A stretch of 64,000 bases of DNA from PALSA-505 sp035308365 (GTDB taxonomy: Bacteria; Actinomycetota; Actinomycetes; Streptosporangiales; Streptosporangiaceae): assembly GCA_035308365.1 (NCBI GenBank), contig DATGGU010000160.1:1-64000 (forward strand), in the 5' to 3' direction. Below, piece by piece: positions 24,143-31,980 of this stretch; within the stretch, counting starts at the first letter, position 1; each line of letters begins with the position of its first letter. A program made the translations under genes and the position numbers. The notes beneath the pieces were generated by a model. That model saw only the letters and a program-made list of their open reading frames with translations, did not search any database and was not told where the DNA came from.

Positions 24143-24601
24143 TCAGCTCTCCGGCCTGATGACTTCGGCATAGTCATCGTCCCCCGGGGCGGTCAGAATC
24201 GCCCGTGCCGCCGGGTCGGACAAAGCCCGAGCGGTGGTACGCCACTCCCGCAGACACGTCTCGACCGGTGCCGCGTCGCGGGTTGCCTGTGCTATGGACA
24301 AGGCATCCCGCAGTTCGTCGAAGAACTCCGCACGATCGTCGTCGTCGAATACAGCTAGCCAGGACAGTTGGCCAAGTTCGGCCGGGCGAACTGACCCCCG
24401 GCTCAGCACCGCCAGCGCCAGGAGCGCTGCCACGGCTATCTGGGCGATCTCGGTGATCGCTTCGAGCTGCGCAAGTGGGACCATCGTCAGGGCGAAGCCA
24501 TCGGTGTCTCGCAGCAATGCACCACCCTCGCGAGCAGCACCCAGAAAATCGCGTCGCTTGGCACCGGCGAGATCGCTCGCCTGGAAGACAGAGGCCGTCA
24601 T
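24143..24601 (-). CDS. Phd/YefM-like antitoxin-type protein
   Basis: The ATG at 24601 has GGGAGGTG 7 nt upstream. The N-terminus (FQASDLAGAKRRDFLGAAREGGALLRDTDGFALTMVP) has the strand-helix-helix pattern of Phd-like DNA-binding antitoxins, in which a residue-specific loop carries the RDTDG-type hairpin. The remaining 100 residues are helical, acidic and Ala-rich, and could neutralise the downstream basic protein. A 12-bp palindrome lies 30 nt upstream of the start and may be the auto-repression operator. Confidence 0.5.
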   Translation of the reverse strand: MTASVFQASDLAGAKRRDFLGAAREGGALLRDTDGFALTMVPLAQLEAITEIAQIAVAALLALAVLSRGSVRPAELGQLSWLAVFDDDDRAEFFDELRDALSIAQATRDAAPVETCLREWRTTARALSDPAARAILTAPGDDDYAEVIRPES

Positions 24602-24630
24602 CTACCCACACCTCCCAAGCAATATCATAT

Positions 24631-24642
24631 GTAAGATCTTAC
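24631..24642. promoter_or_regulatory. 12-bp palindrome, likely operator of the toxin-antitoxin pair
   Basis: GTAAGATCTTAC is a perfect palindrome 30 bp upstream of the antitoxin ATG. It overlaps the AT-rich promoter region, where TATGAT on the minus strand is a possible -10. Confidence 0.5.
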
Positions 24643-24690
24643 TACTCTGTTATGTTACCAAGGGTCTCATTGATCTGGTGGGTGCGAGAC

Positions 24691-24966
24691 TCATCGACCT
24701 TGCATACGCGTCCACAGAGATGCCTGGGCGTGGCCAACGAGGTGACGGCTCTTCTCCAGCGAGCCCGGGAGCACACTGAAGTGCACTTGCCCGTCCTCGT
24801 CGACCGCGATCACCCGGACTACCGCCTGCGCCTGGCGGTTCCCTGCGACCAGCATCACCCCGGGACGGACCCGCGAGGCCTCACGGGCATCGCTAAGCGC
24901 CGACCAGCCGAGCCCGTCGTCATCCTCAGCATTGAGGTCGGCCACCAAGTCGATCTCAAGATCCAT
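24691..24966 (-). CDS. Small conserved-looking hypothetical protein
   Basis: The ATG at 24966 has an excellent GGAGGAG site 5 nt upstream, which fixes the start; a longer frame exists but its upstream part is not protein-like. The 91 residues start with a very acidic segment (MDLEIDLVADLNAEDDDGLG), followed by a beta-rich stretch (GVMLVAGNRQAQAVVRVIAVDEDGQVHFSVLPG) and a short helix. I do not recognise a domain. The beta-rich part could be a small barrel. It is divergent from the AbrB-type gene 228 bp away. Confidence 0.55.
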   Translation of the reverse strand: MDLEIDLVADLNAEDDDGLGWSALSDAREASRVRPGVMLVAGNRQAQAVVRVIAVDEDGQVHFSVLPGSLEKSRHLVGHAQASLWTRMQGR

Positions 24967-25145
24967 CGCGTCTCCTCCACCATCCAGGTTAGGCGTCGCA
25001 GTAGGGGTTGGGCACGACCTGGGCAAGCCACCGGATCCCTCGTCCAGGCCGTCAAAAACGACCGTGAAATGAGACGGATTTCGGCCCGGATTACTGCCGG
25101 GCACTGCTGGGGCTGGCTTGCAGCTGGCAGTATGTATGCGTGCTA

Positions 25146-25159
25146 CTACTACGTAGTAG
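25146..25159. promoter_or_regulatory. 14-bp perfect palindrome upstream of the AbrB-type gene
   Basis: CTACTACGTAGTAG is self-complementary and lies 36 bp before the ATG at 25195, next to TAATAC. AbrB/MazE-type proteins bind such short palindromes to repress their own promoters. Confidence 0.5.
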
Positions 25160-25194
25160 GTGTAATACAGGCTACGTTCACTCACGAGGCCGTG

Positions 25195-25434
25195 ATGGTG
25201 CTGAACAGCAAAGGCCAAGTGACCATCCCAGCGCATCTGCGAGCCAAGTACGGGTTGCATGCCGGGGATGAGGTCGAGGTCGTTGAGGTTGGCGGCGTGC
25301 TTCAGATCGTCCGCGCCGAGGGGGCCGAGAGCAGGGGACAGCGACTGGTTCGGCGGCTACGTAACACGGCGACCGGCCAGGAGGTGGCGGGTATGAGCAC
25401 TGACCAGATTATGACACTGCTCCATGGCGAGTGA
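25195..25434 (+). CDS. AbrB/MazE-family DNA-binding protein (antitoxin-type)
   Basis: A 79-residue protein whose first 47 residues are a swapped-hairpin AbrB domain: LNSKGQVTIPAHLRAKYGLHAGDEVEVVEVGGVLQIV. The C-terminal 30 residues include GQRLVRRLRNTATGQEVAGMSTDQIMTLLHGE, resembling antitoxin tails that contact a PIN or other toxin. No toxin gene follows: the next gene is an XRE regulator. It may therefore be an orphan antitoxin left from a VapBC/MazEF-type pair. A perfect palindrome lies just upstream. Confidence 0.8.
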   Translation: MVLNSKGQVTIPAHLRAKYGLHAGDEVEVVEVGGVLQIVRAEGAESRGQRLVRRLRNTATGQEVAGMSTDQIMTLLHGE

Positions 25435-25566
25435 CCCTCCCCGATCCGCCCGTCGACCCTTGCTCCGGGAATGCGGGGTAGCCAGAACGGACGAGCCAGT
25501 ATGGCCGCTTGAGTCGAAAGCGGTCACTACCCTCGAACTGACGAACTCGCTAGGGAGGTGACAACC

Positions 25567-26781
25567 ATGGACGAGATCACCATTGGTGCCAGGCTCCGCA
25601 CCCTGCGGCGGTGGCGTGGTATGACGCAGGTAGAGCTAGCCGGACTGGCCGGGCTGTCACCATCCTTCCTGTCCATGGTCGAACATGGACAGCGGCTGCT
25701 TGACCGCCGCTCGCATATCGCCGCCGTGGCCAGTGCCCTACGGGTATCTGAAAGCGACCTGATCGGCGGCCCGCATCTCTCAGCCGACCCGATGCAGTCA
25801 GACCCGCACACGATCATTCCGGCGCTCCGGGTCGCGCTGATGACCAACAGCTTGAGCGAACCGGCCGTTGAGCGAGCACGACCATTGCCTGAGCTGGTTG
25901 GAGAGGTTGAGCGTATCGAGCCGTTGCACCAGGCATGCAACTACCTAGCGGTCGGTACGGTGCTGCCGTCCCTGCTCGATGAGCTGCACTACCACGTAGC
26001 CGTCCCAGCAGGCGAAGCACTACAGCGGCTCGCGCTGGAAACCCTGATTGATGCCTGCGTGTGCGCCACCTTCACGGCGAAAGACCTCGGCTATCAAGAC
26101 TTGGCCTACACCGCTGCCCAGCGAGCCGAAGAAGCGGCCCGTATCTTGGATGACCCGGTACAGCTCGGTAAGGCAGCGTTCCTGAGAGTGCATACGATTC
26201 CCCGAGCAGGCTCCTGGGAACGGGTGTTGACGAGCGCCGAGAAGGCTGCTGATGCACTCGAAGCCCATGCCAATGCACCGGACGGCACCGAAGTGCTCGG
26301 GATGCTGACCCTGTCAGCGTCGTTGTCGGCAGCAGCCGCCCAGAACCGCAACCAGGCCGAACATTGGCTCCATGAGGCGAGCGAACTCGCTCACCGGGTA
26401 CCGGACGAGCCTGACCATAACTGGATGGCCTTCTCGGGCACTAATGTTGGTGTCTGGCGGGTGGCGGTTGGTGTGGAACGCGGCGAGAGCGGCAACGCCG
26501 TACTCGAACTAGCGGAGCCGGTGCAGCTGGACAAGCTTGCTGGCAAGCGTGGTCGCCGGGCTGCCTACTTGGCTGATGTGGGCCGAGGGCTGGCCAGAGA
26601 GCCGAAGACCAGAGTCGAGGCCGTCCGTTGGTTGCGCAGAGCTGAGGACACCGCACCACAGTGGATTCGGAACAGCCCAACCGTGCGCGAGGCCGTGGCC
26701 TATCTCCTAAACAGGGCCAGAGCTGCCGCCGGTGGCCGAGAGCTACGGGGTATGGCTGCCCGCATGGGCGTTCCGCACTAA
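25567..26781 (+). CDS. XRE-family regulator with helical-repeat (TPR-like) C-terminal domain
   Basis: The start at ATG 25567 has GGGAGGTGA upstream. Residues 5-70 are an HTH (GARLRTLRRWRGMTQVELAGLAGLSPSFLSMVEHG). The remaining 330 residues are helical with repeated Ala-rich pairs (AYTAAQRAEEAARILDD; GKAAFLRVHTI), the layout of RRNPP/TPR-type or Streptomyces signal-responsive XRE regulators. Such proteins bind peptides or small molecules and often control mobile elements. Codon use is less GC-rich than in neighbouring core genes. Small genes follow in the same direction and may be its targets. Confidence 0.8.
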   Translation: MDEITIGARLRTLRRWRGMTQVELAGLAGLSPSFLSMVEHGQRLLDRRSHIAAVASALRVSESDLIGGPHLSADPMQSDPHTIIPALRVALMTNSLSEPAVERARPLPELVGEVERIEPLHQACNYLAVGTVLPSLLDELHYHVAVPAGEALQRLALETLIDACVCATFTAKDLGYQDLAYTAAQRAEEAARILDDPVQLGKAAFLRVHTIPRAGSWERVLTSAEKAADALEAHANAPDGTEVLGMLTLSASLSAAAAQNRNQAEHWLHEASELAHRVPDEPDHNWMAFSGTNVGVWRVAVGVERGESGNAVLELAEPVQLDKLAGKRGRRAAYLADVGRGLAREPKTRVEAVRWLRRAEDTAPQWIRNSPTVREAVAYLLNRARAAAGGRELRGMAARMGVPH

Positions 26782-26866
26782 ACGCGGGTACGCTGACTCT
26801 GCGAGTTTGGTCGACTTCACTGTGGTGAAGTTTCTCCATTAGAGTCTCGCGTAGCTTCCTGGGCTC

Positions 26867-27151
26867 GTGGAGACCGACCCAACGAAGCTGGCCTATCTGG
26901 AGCAGCTACGCGAAGCCCTGACCAGTCAGGGCTTCGCTGTGCAGCTTGTCAGCATCAACACGAAGCCGTATATCAAAGTAGCCAACGCGGAGACGCCGAG
27001 GCTGAATGAACGGGTGCACTGCGAACAGGCTGAGGACGGTTCATGGTGCTTCTGGTGGCCGTGGCGGCAACCGATCGGCTCGGTTGACGACCTGGAGAGT
27101 GCTACCGGCAAGATTGCGGCAGTGCTGCGCTCTGTTGAGGGCGAATCGTGA
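26867..27151 (+). CDS. Hypothetical protein in the accessory island
   Basis: A 94-residue protein with a GTG start at 26867. It is acidic and has an amphipathic first helix (LAYLEQLREALTSQGF) and strands (AVQLVSINTKPYIKVAN). These lead into an aromatic-rich motif (GSWCFWWPWRQPIG) and a C-terminal helix (ATGKIAAVLRSVEG). I do not recognise the family. It sits downstream of the XRE/TPR regulator, a position often taken by small partner proteins in actinomycete mobile elements. Confidence 0.5.
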   Translation: METDPTKLAYLEQLREALTSQGFAVQLVSINTKPYIKVANAETPRLNERVHCEQAEDGSWCFWWPWRQPIGSVDDLESATGKIAAVLRSVEGES

Positions 27152-27175
27152 TTGCCGTGCGTCTTCGCACAAGCC

Positions 27176-27256
27176 GCAGGGCCGACGTTGTCAGCGTGAT
27201 GGCTGGTGCCCCATATGGCCATTCCCTGAAGAGCCAAGCTCCAGCGTCGGCCCTGC
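27176..27256. repeat. 12-bp perfect inverted repeat with 57-nt spacer
   Basis: GCAGGGCCGACG (27176-27187) and CGTCGGCCCTGC (27245-27256) are exact complements. They frame the gap between the two hypothetical genes. It could fold as a large hairpin RNA or mark the ends of a lost insertion. Confidence 0.7.
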
Positions 27257-27289
27257 ACTAATCGTGCGCAGCGTGGATGTGATGATTCG

Positions 27290-27565
27290 ATGGCGGTAAT
27301 AAGCGTGGACGAACGACGCGAAGCCCGTCTGTCCGTGCTCAGTGATGAGGAAGGCTGGGCAATCGCTGAGGATATTAGAAAGCAACGGCCGGGGTGGCTG
27401 GTTGTCTTTGGTGTCTACAGCCGACAGTTCGTCGCTTTTCCGTTGTTTGCAGTGACCAAGCGAACGATTCTGGCTGCCCGTTATCCCGATGCCCTGATCG
27501 ATCGGATGGTGAGAGCTGAGCAGCAACGAGTTAGACCGGAGCAGCAGGATGGGCAGAGCATATGA
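27290..27565 (+). CDS. Hypothetical protein in the accessory island
   Basis: A 91-residue protein with an ATG start. It contains EGWAIAEDIRKQRPGWLVVFGVYSRQFVAFPLFAV followed by KRTILAARYPDALIDRMVRAEQQ. One beta-hairpin flanked by helices can be inferred. I do not recognise the family. Its frame ends 36 nt before the HNH gene. Confidence 0.5.
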   Translation: MAVISVDERREARLSVLSDEEGWAIAEDIRKQRPGWLVVFGVYSRQFVAFPLFAVTKRTILAARYPDALIDRMVRAEQQRVRPEQQDGQSI

Positions 27566-27600
27566 TTGTGTTTCAAACACAAGTTCGATAGAGTGTCCTT

Positions 27601-28092
27601 GTGAAAACCCGAATCTGCACTCAGTGCGGCCGGGAGTATCGGCCCTCCAGTAGGCATCTTCGTTGTCCGGCGTGCCGCTCCAAGGATTTGTGCGCGTGCG
27701 GATCGCCCAAGCAGGGTAAATCGGCCACGTGTTCCGCCTGCCGTTCGGTAGGAGGTGCCGCGAATGGCCGTTGGCAGGGCGGACGTACCCGCCACAAGGC
27801 CGGGTATGTCATGGTCTGGAGCCCGGGTCACCCCCGGGCCGGAAAGGGACAGTACGTCTTCGAGCACATCATCGTGATGGAGCAGATGCTGGGGCGTCAT
27901 CTGTTGCCAGAAGAGTCGGTGCACCATCGCAATGGTGTTCGAGACGACAATCGTCCGGAGAATCTGGAACTCTGGACGCGCCCACAGCCCACCGGGATAC
28001 GGGTGAGCGACGCTATCGCCTGGGCGCGCGAGATTCTTGCTCGTTACGAGGGAGACACTTTCACCTCCAACAATGCTCAGGCTCTTGACTGA
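27601..28092 (+). CDS. HNH endonuclease with zinc-ribbon N-terminus
   Basis: A 163-residue protein with a GTG start. Two cysteine clusters (C6/C9 with C22/C25, and C31/C33 with C44/C47) form zinc knuckles. The nuclease core then follows: YVFEHIIVMEQMLGR, VHHRNGVRDDNRPENLELW, with catalytic His pair 108-109 and Asn residues 111 and 121. This is the HNH_3/phage-type arrangement found in homing endonucleases and phage nicking enzymes. Its stop is only 7 nt from the 3' end of the oppositely oriented tmRNA gene, so any tmRNA terminator must lie antisense to it. Confidence 0.85.
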   Translation: MKTRICTQCGREYRPSSRHLRCPACRSKDLCACGSPKQGKSATCSACRSVGGAANGRWQGGRTRHKAGYVMVWSPGHPRAGKGQYVFEHIIVMEQMLGRHLLPEESVHHRNGVRDDNRPENLELWTRPQPTGIRVSDAIAWAREILARYEGDTFTSNNAQALD

Positions 28093-28099
28093 GCACTCT

Positions 28100-28470
28100 T
28101 GGAGGTGGCGGGAATCGAACCCGCGTCCTTCAGTTCCTTACCAGGGCTTCTCCGGGCGCAGCCTGCTGTGCTTTTCTCAGCCCCGGCAGTCACGCAGGCA
28201 AGCTGCCGACGGGCTCAGTCGCTGTTTGGTGTCCTAACCGGTCCCGCGACCGGGCCGGTTAGTTGAGCCTCCTAGCTGATGCCAGGATCCGGGCCGGAGG
28301 CGGTCCCGGGCTGACAGACCTCAGAACTCGCGGTCAGGCCGCGAGAGCGAGGTCAGTGCGCTTTGCGTTGGCACTTATTGGTTTACGGTCACGGGATTAA
28401 CGAGGTCGCCACCGCGACCCTCGGCCCGCTTCCCCTGGTTCGACAACCGAAGTCGAAGCCTGTCACCCCC
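28100..28470 (-). ncRNA. ssrA: Transfer-messenger RNA (tmRNA)
   Basis: The acceptor stem pairs GGGGGTG (28470-28464) with CACCTCC (28107-28101), followed by the discriminator A at 28100. The 3' CCA is not encoded. The T-arm is seen as GGGTTCGATTCCC on the minus strand. The tag frame runs from 28372 to 28334 and encodes ANAKRTDLALAA before a TGA, preceded by the AGT before the resume codon. With SmpB it frees stalled ribosomes and tags the peptide for degradation. smpB is 3.0 kb upstream on the same strand. About 370 nt is normal for a one-piece tmRNA. Confidence 0.96.
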
Positions 28471-28614
28471 TATTGAGTTGTACTGGCGGCACACGGAACC
28501 GTACCGGCCCGTGAACAGCCACTAGCAACGCTACCTTGATAACGCCGTCCGACCAACCCAGATTCCCGGCTTGCCTGGCGGTGCCGCAACGACCTGGGAA
28601 GCGTCTGGATCATC

Positions 28615-28902
28615 TCACATGCTGACGGTCAGCCGGACCGTTACCGTGTCGCCCAGGCCGAGCGTTTCAGCCTTGCGCACCCAGGTCTTCACCGGCAGGA
28701 CGTACCCGCCGTCCTTCGGGAACAGCGATGTCGTCCACTCGGTCTCGCCGATCCGGGCCGCGACCGGGATCATGCCCCAGCCGTAGGTCACCCGTGAGGA
28801 TACCGCCTCCAGGTCGGCGGACTCCTCGTCCGGAACGGTGATGAAGTGAAACGGCGACGGGCCCTTCCAGAACCACATCCTGCTGCTGAACTCCAGGTCC
28901 AT
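28615..28902 (-). CDS. DUF1905 family protein
   Basis: The ATG at 28902 gives 95 residues (MDLEFSSRMWFWKGPSPFHFITV). TATCCT stands 6 nt upstream with no Shine-Dalgarno, so the message may be leaderless. The domain is DUF1905: WxGPSPFHFITVPDEES, GWGMIPVAARIGETEWTTSLFPKDGGYVLPVKTWVRKAE and GDTVTVRL, a small beta-barrel of unknown function. It is monocistronic between ssrA and the PBP-like gene. Confidence 0.85.
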   Translation of the reverse strand: MDLEFSSRMWFWKGPSPFHFITVPDEESADLEAVSSRVTYGWGMIPVAARIGETEWTTSLFPKDGGYVLPVKTWVRKAETLGLGDTVTVRLTVSM

Positions 28903-28908
28903 CCGACC

Positions 28909-28914
28909 AGGATA
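28909..28914 (-). promoter_or_regulatory. -10 element of leaderless DUF1905 transcript
   Basis: TATCCT on the minus strand is followed by 6 nt and the ATG at 28902. Confidence 0.4.
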
Positions 28915-29152
28915 GGAGCCGGGCAGATCGGTGATGAGAAACCCCCGTGGGCGCTGGCGGTGGCCGAAGGTGCGCCCACGGGGGCCGACCGGCAGGGTCG
29001 GGGCCGGTCCATAGCCCGGGCTTCCCCCGAGATGAAGCCCGGTTCTCATCACGGCGACTGGGCCGCAACCCCCCAAGCGGCACCCAGTCATTCGTTAAGA
29101 CGCCAGAACCGCACTGGAAGGTTGCTCTGCGTTACGAGAATTCGGGTAACGG

Positions 29153-31510
29153 TTACGTTACGGCGCCGAAGCACTCCGACGGGCTACTGGTTGAGCAGGA
29201 GGCGGGCAGGCGGTGCAGGAACTGGCTGGCCAGCTGGACGGCCGACCTGGGCGAGTACTTGCCGAACTCGAGCACGGCAAAGGCCACGTCCCCCCGGTAG
29301 CCGACGAACCACATCGCCTGCATGCCATTGCCTGCCTGGCCGTACGGTGCCTGGCCGGCCTGGCCGTAGACCGGGGCGCCGGACAGGTTGGCCGCGCGGG
29401 CGGCCCCGGTCCGGACGGTCGCCCGCATGAGGCTGCGCAGCGTGCTCATGTCCTGCTGGGTCAGCGTCTCCTTGGCCGACCGGGTCTCCGTGACCCGCAC
29501 CGGCGGGTCGGGAGTGAGCACCAGCGAGGGAGCGTGCCAGGTCCCGGAGTCCACCTGGGCCGCGATCAGCGCCATGTCCAGCGGGCTCACCTGGATGTTG
29601 CCCGAGCCGATGGTGTCGGCGGCGAGCTGCGCGTCGGTCGCCGGGGTGGGCATGGCGCCGGCGAACCCCGGCAGCGGCAGCCGCCATGGTGAGCCGAGGC
29701 CGAAGCTGTTCGCCGCCGCCGACAGGCCCGCCGCGTTGAGCCGGCGGGACAGCCCAGCGAACGCGGTGCCGCAGCCACGGGCGAAGTCGGCACTGAACGG
29801 CGGCTGGGTGCCAAGACCGTGGGCCGGCGGGTCGTTGATGAACGTCTCGCCGCCCACGTCGTTGGCGCTGGTGCACGGCACGAGATCGCTCACCGACAGG
29901 CCGGTGTTCAGCAGCGCGGCCGTGGAGACGATGGTGAACGCCTGCCCGGGTGGGTAGCGCCCGGCCAGCGGGTCGGGCTGGGCTCCGCCGCCGTGGGAGG
30001 CCTGGCTGGACACGGCGAGGATCTTCCCGGTGGAGGCCTGCACGGCGACGATGGCGGCCGCGTTGCCGGTCGTGCCGAGCGCACGGTCGGCCGCGACCTG
30101 GGCGGCGCTGCTGAGCGTGGTGCGCACCGGCTGGCCGGTCAGGCCCGGCCACTTGGCCAGCACCGAGACCAGGCGGCCGTCCGAATCCTCGACAACCACC
30201 TCGGTCGTCGGCGAGCCGACCAGCCTGTGCTGGTAGTACTGCTGCAAGCCGGACAGGCCTGCTGTGTCGCCGGGCTGGTAGGCGACGCCTTCCTGCCGGA
30301 GCGTGGGGGCTATCTCGGTGCCGACCGAGCCGACCACGTCACTGGCGATGCTGTCGAACAGCCGCCGCTTGACCATGTGGACGGCCAGCCCGGGCACCTG
30401 CCGCAACTGGGCGCTCATGGCGGCGTAGGAATTCGGGTCGAGCGTCACCAGGCCGAGGAACGCGTTCTGCGGGCTGGACCGGATCTGGGCGGCCAGCTCC
30501 TCGGCGTTCAAGCCGGTGGCCTGGGCCAGGCCGCTGGCCGTCGCCGCCGGATCGGTCAGCTTGCCCGGCTGCACGCCGACGACGTAGGCCGGCGTCAATG
30601 GCTGCAACGGCTGCCCGGCGGCGTCGAGCACCTGCGCCCGTGGGCCGAGGGTGGTGCGGACGGCCAGCCGCGTTCCCGCTCGCAGGCCGGGGTTGATGTC
30701 GCTCAGGCTCCACTGGACCTTCCAGCCGGCGGCCGTCCAGCGCAGCGGGAAGGACCCGGTGTACTGCCAGGGCGCGCCGTCTTCGCCAAGGTCCACCGAC
30801 GCGCTGAACAGAGCCCGGGCCTGGTCGCCGCTCTGCGTGATCGTCCCCATGGTCAGTGCGAGGGACGCGGCGTCGAGCTGGTCGTAGGCGGTCTTCAGAG
30901 CACTCGCGACGGTCGCCGGATCGCCGGTGGTGTACTGCGCGGCTGCATGGTAGTCGCCCTCTTCCCAGGCCAGCAGGAATGATTGCACCGTCGGCTCGGC
31001 GGACTCGGCGCGCCCCCCGCCATCGGCCAGGCCAACCGCGATCACGCCGACCACGACCACCAGCACACAGACCCGCAGCAGATGCGACCTGGTGACGATG
31101 CCGCTGACCCGCCCTCGCGGCTGCTGGCCGGCCGCCGCCGGCTGAGGCTGGGTGGGCGCATGGCCGTCCCCGCCGCTGCGCTGGGAGCCCTGGGCTTCCG
31201 TACGGAGGGGGGTCAGCGTTTCGCCCATGGATCCACTGTCACTCACCGGCCAGGGATGGGACGGCTGCGACACACCCGGTGCCGGGTCTTTGTGCTGATC
31301 AACCTGGATCACCCGATCGGGCAGACCGGGGAAGAGCGGGGTACCGGGCTCGGCTGGAAGAGGCTGCGGGGCGGCGGGCGCGTGGTCACCGGGATGGTCA
31401 TGCGGCACAGTGACCCGGTTACGGGATGGAAGCCAGGATGCGCGCTTGTGCGGGGGGGAGTGCGCGCCCCGGCTATGGCCGGAGCGGTACATATTCCTCT
31501 TCCCTGTCAC
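29153..31510 (-). CDS. Penicillin-binding-protein-like protein lacking all transpeptidase motifs (pseudoenzyme)
   Basis: A 785-residue protein. The start is GTG, overlapping the smpB stop (GTGA). Layout: Pro-rich cytoplasmic tail (1-140), one TM helix (142-162), MecA_N/NTF2-like domain (about 170-285), PBP dimerisation domain, and transpeptidase-like domain (about 480-770). The fold is clear (YPPGQAFTIV, YGQAGQAPYG, WFVGYRGDVAFAVLEFG). However, SxxK is Q523-AF-T526, SxN is G579-C-G581, and KTG is Q717-A-G719. Compared with the paralogue in 43291-45294, every catalytic residue is replaced. It cannot acylate peptide stems or beta-lactams by the known mechanism. A scaffold or regulatory role is inferred. 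Confidence 0.85.
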   Translation of the reverse strand: MTGKRNMYRSGHSRGAHSPPHKRASWLPSRNRVTVPHDHPGDHAPAAPQPLPAEPGTPLFPGLPDRVIQVDQHKDPAPGVSQPSHPWPVSDSGSMGETLTPLRTEAQGSQRSGGDGHAPTQPQPAAAGQQPRGRVSGIVTRSHLLRVCVLVVVVGVIAVGLADGGGRAESAEPTVQSFLLAWEEGDYHAAAQYTTGDPATVASALKTAYDQLDAASLALTMGTITQSGDQARALFSASVDLGEDGAPWQYTGSFPLRWTAAGWKVQWSLSDINPGLRAGTRLAVRTTLGPRAQVLDAAGQPLQPLTPAYVVGVQPGKLTDPAATASGLAQATGLNAEELAAQIRSSPQNAFLGLVTLDPNSYAAMSAQLRQVPGLAVHMVKRRLFDSIASDVVGSVGTEIAPTLRQEGVAYQPGDTAGLSGLQQYYQHRLVGSPTTEVVVEDSDGRLVSVLAKWPGLTGQPVRTTLSSAAQVAADRALGTTGNAAAIVAVQASTGKILAVSSQASHGGGAQPDPLAGRYPPGQAFTIVSTAALLNTGLSVSDLVPCTSANDVGGETFINDPPAHGLGTQPPFSADFARGCGTAFAGLSRRLNAAGLSAAANSFGLGSPWRLPLPGFAGAMPTPATDAQLAADTIGSGNIQVSPLDMALIAAQVDSGTWHAPSLVLTPDPPVRVTETRSAKETLTQQDMSTLRSLMRATVRTGAARAANLSGAPVYGQAGQAPYGQAGNGMQAMWFVGYRGDVAFAVLEFGKYSPRSAVQLASQFLHRLPASCSTSSPSECFGAVT

Positions 31511-31971
31511 CTTCGCCGGCGGAGCGCACGGTCCACCTCCCTGGCCGCGTCCCGCTGCGCCAGATCGTGGCGCTTGTCGTAGGTCCGCTTGCCACGCCCG
31601 AGCCCGAGCTCAACCTTTGCCCGGCCGCCGCTGAAGTACAGCGACAGCGGGACGATCGTGAAGCCACGCTCGGCCGTCTGACTGGCGAGCCGGTCGATCT
31701 CTTTGCGGTGTAGCAGCAGCTTACGCGTCCGGCGGGGTTCGTGGTTGGTCCACGTTCCCCGCTCGTACTCCGGGATATGCATACCATGCAGCCACAGCTC
31801 CCCCCCGCTGACCTGAGCAAACGCCTCGTTCAGCGATGCCCTGCCCGCCCGCAGCGACTTTACCTCGGTGCCGGTGAGCACCAGGCCCGCCTCGAACGTG
31901 TCCTCGATCTGATAGTCGTGCCTGGCCCGCCGGTTCCTGGCAACGACCTTGATCCCGTCTTCCCGCGGCAT
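31507..31971 (-). CDS. smpB: SsrA-binding protein SmpB
   Basis: A 154-residue protein with the family blocks NRRARHDYQIEDTFEAGLVLTGTEVKSLR, the LWLHGMHIPEYERG segment and the basic tail KRTYDKRHDLAQRDAAREVDRAL. It binds the tRNA-like domain of tmRNA and enters the decoding site. The gene lies 9 nt after ftsX, in the usual actinobacterial order, and overlaps the PBP-like gene by GTGA. It pairs with ssrA in this window. Confidence 0.97.
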   Translation of the reverse strand: MPREDGIKVVARNRRARHDYQIEDTFEAGLVLTGTEVKSLRAGRASLNEAFAQVSGGELWLHGMHIPEYERGTWTNHEPRRTRKLLLHRKEIDRLASQTAERGFTIVPLSLYFSGGRAKVELGLGRGKRTYDKRHDLAQRDAAREVDRALRRRR

Positions 31972-31980
31972 CGGGCTCTA

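Noticed and set aside
24677..24702. tRNA-3'-end-like sequence on the minus strand ending in CCACCA, a possible left attachment site of the island
   Set aside because: The T-loop has an extra base, no tRNA body precedes it, and similarity to the tmRNA 3' end is only partial.
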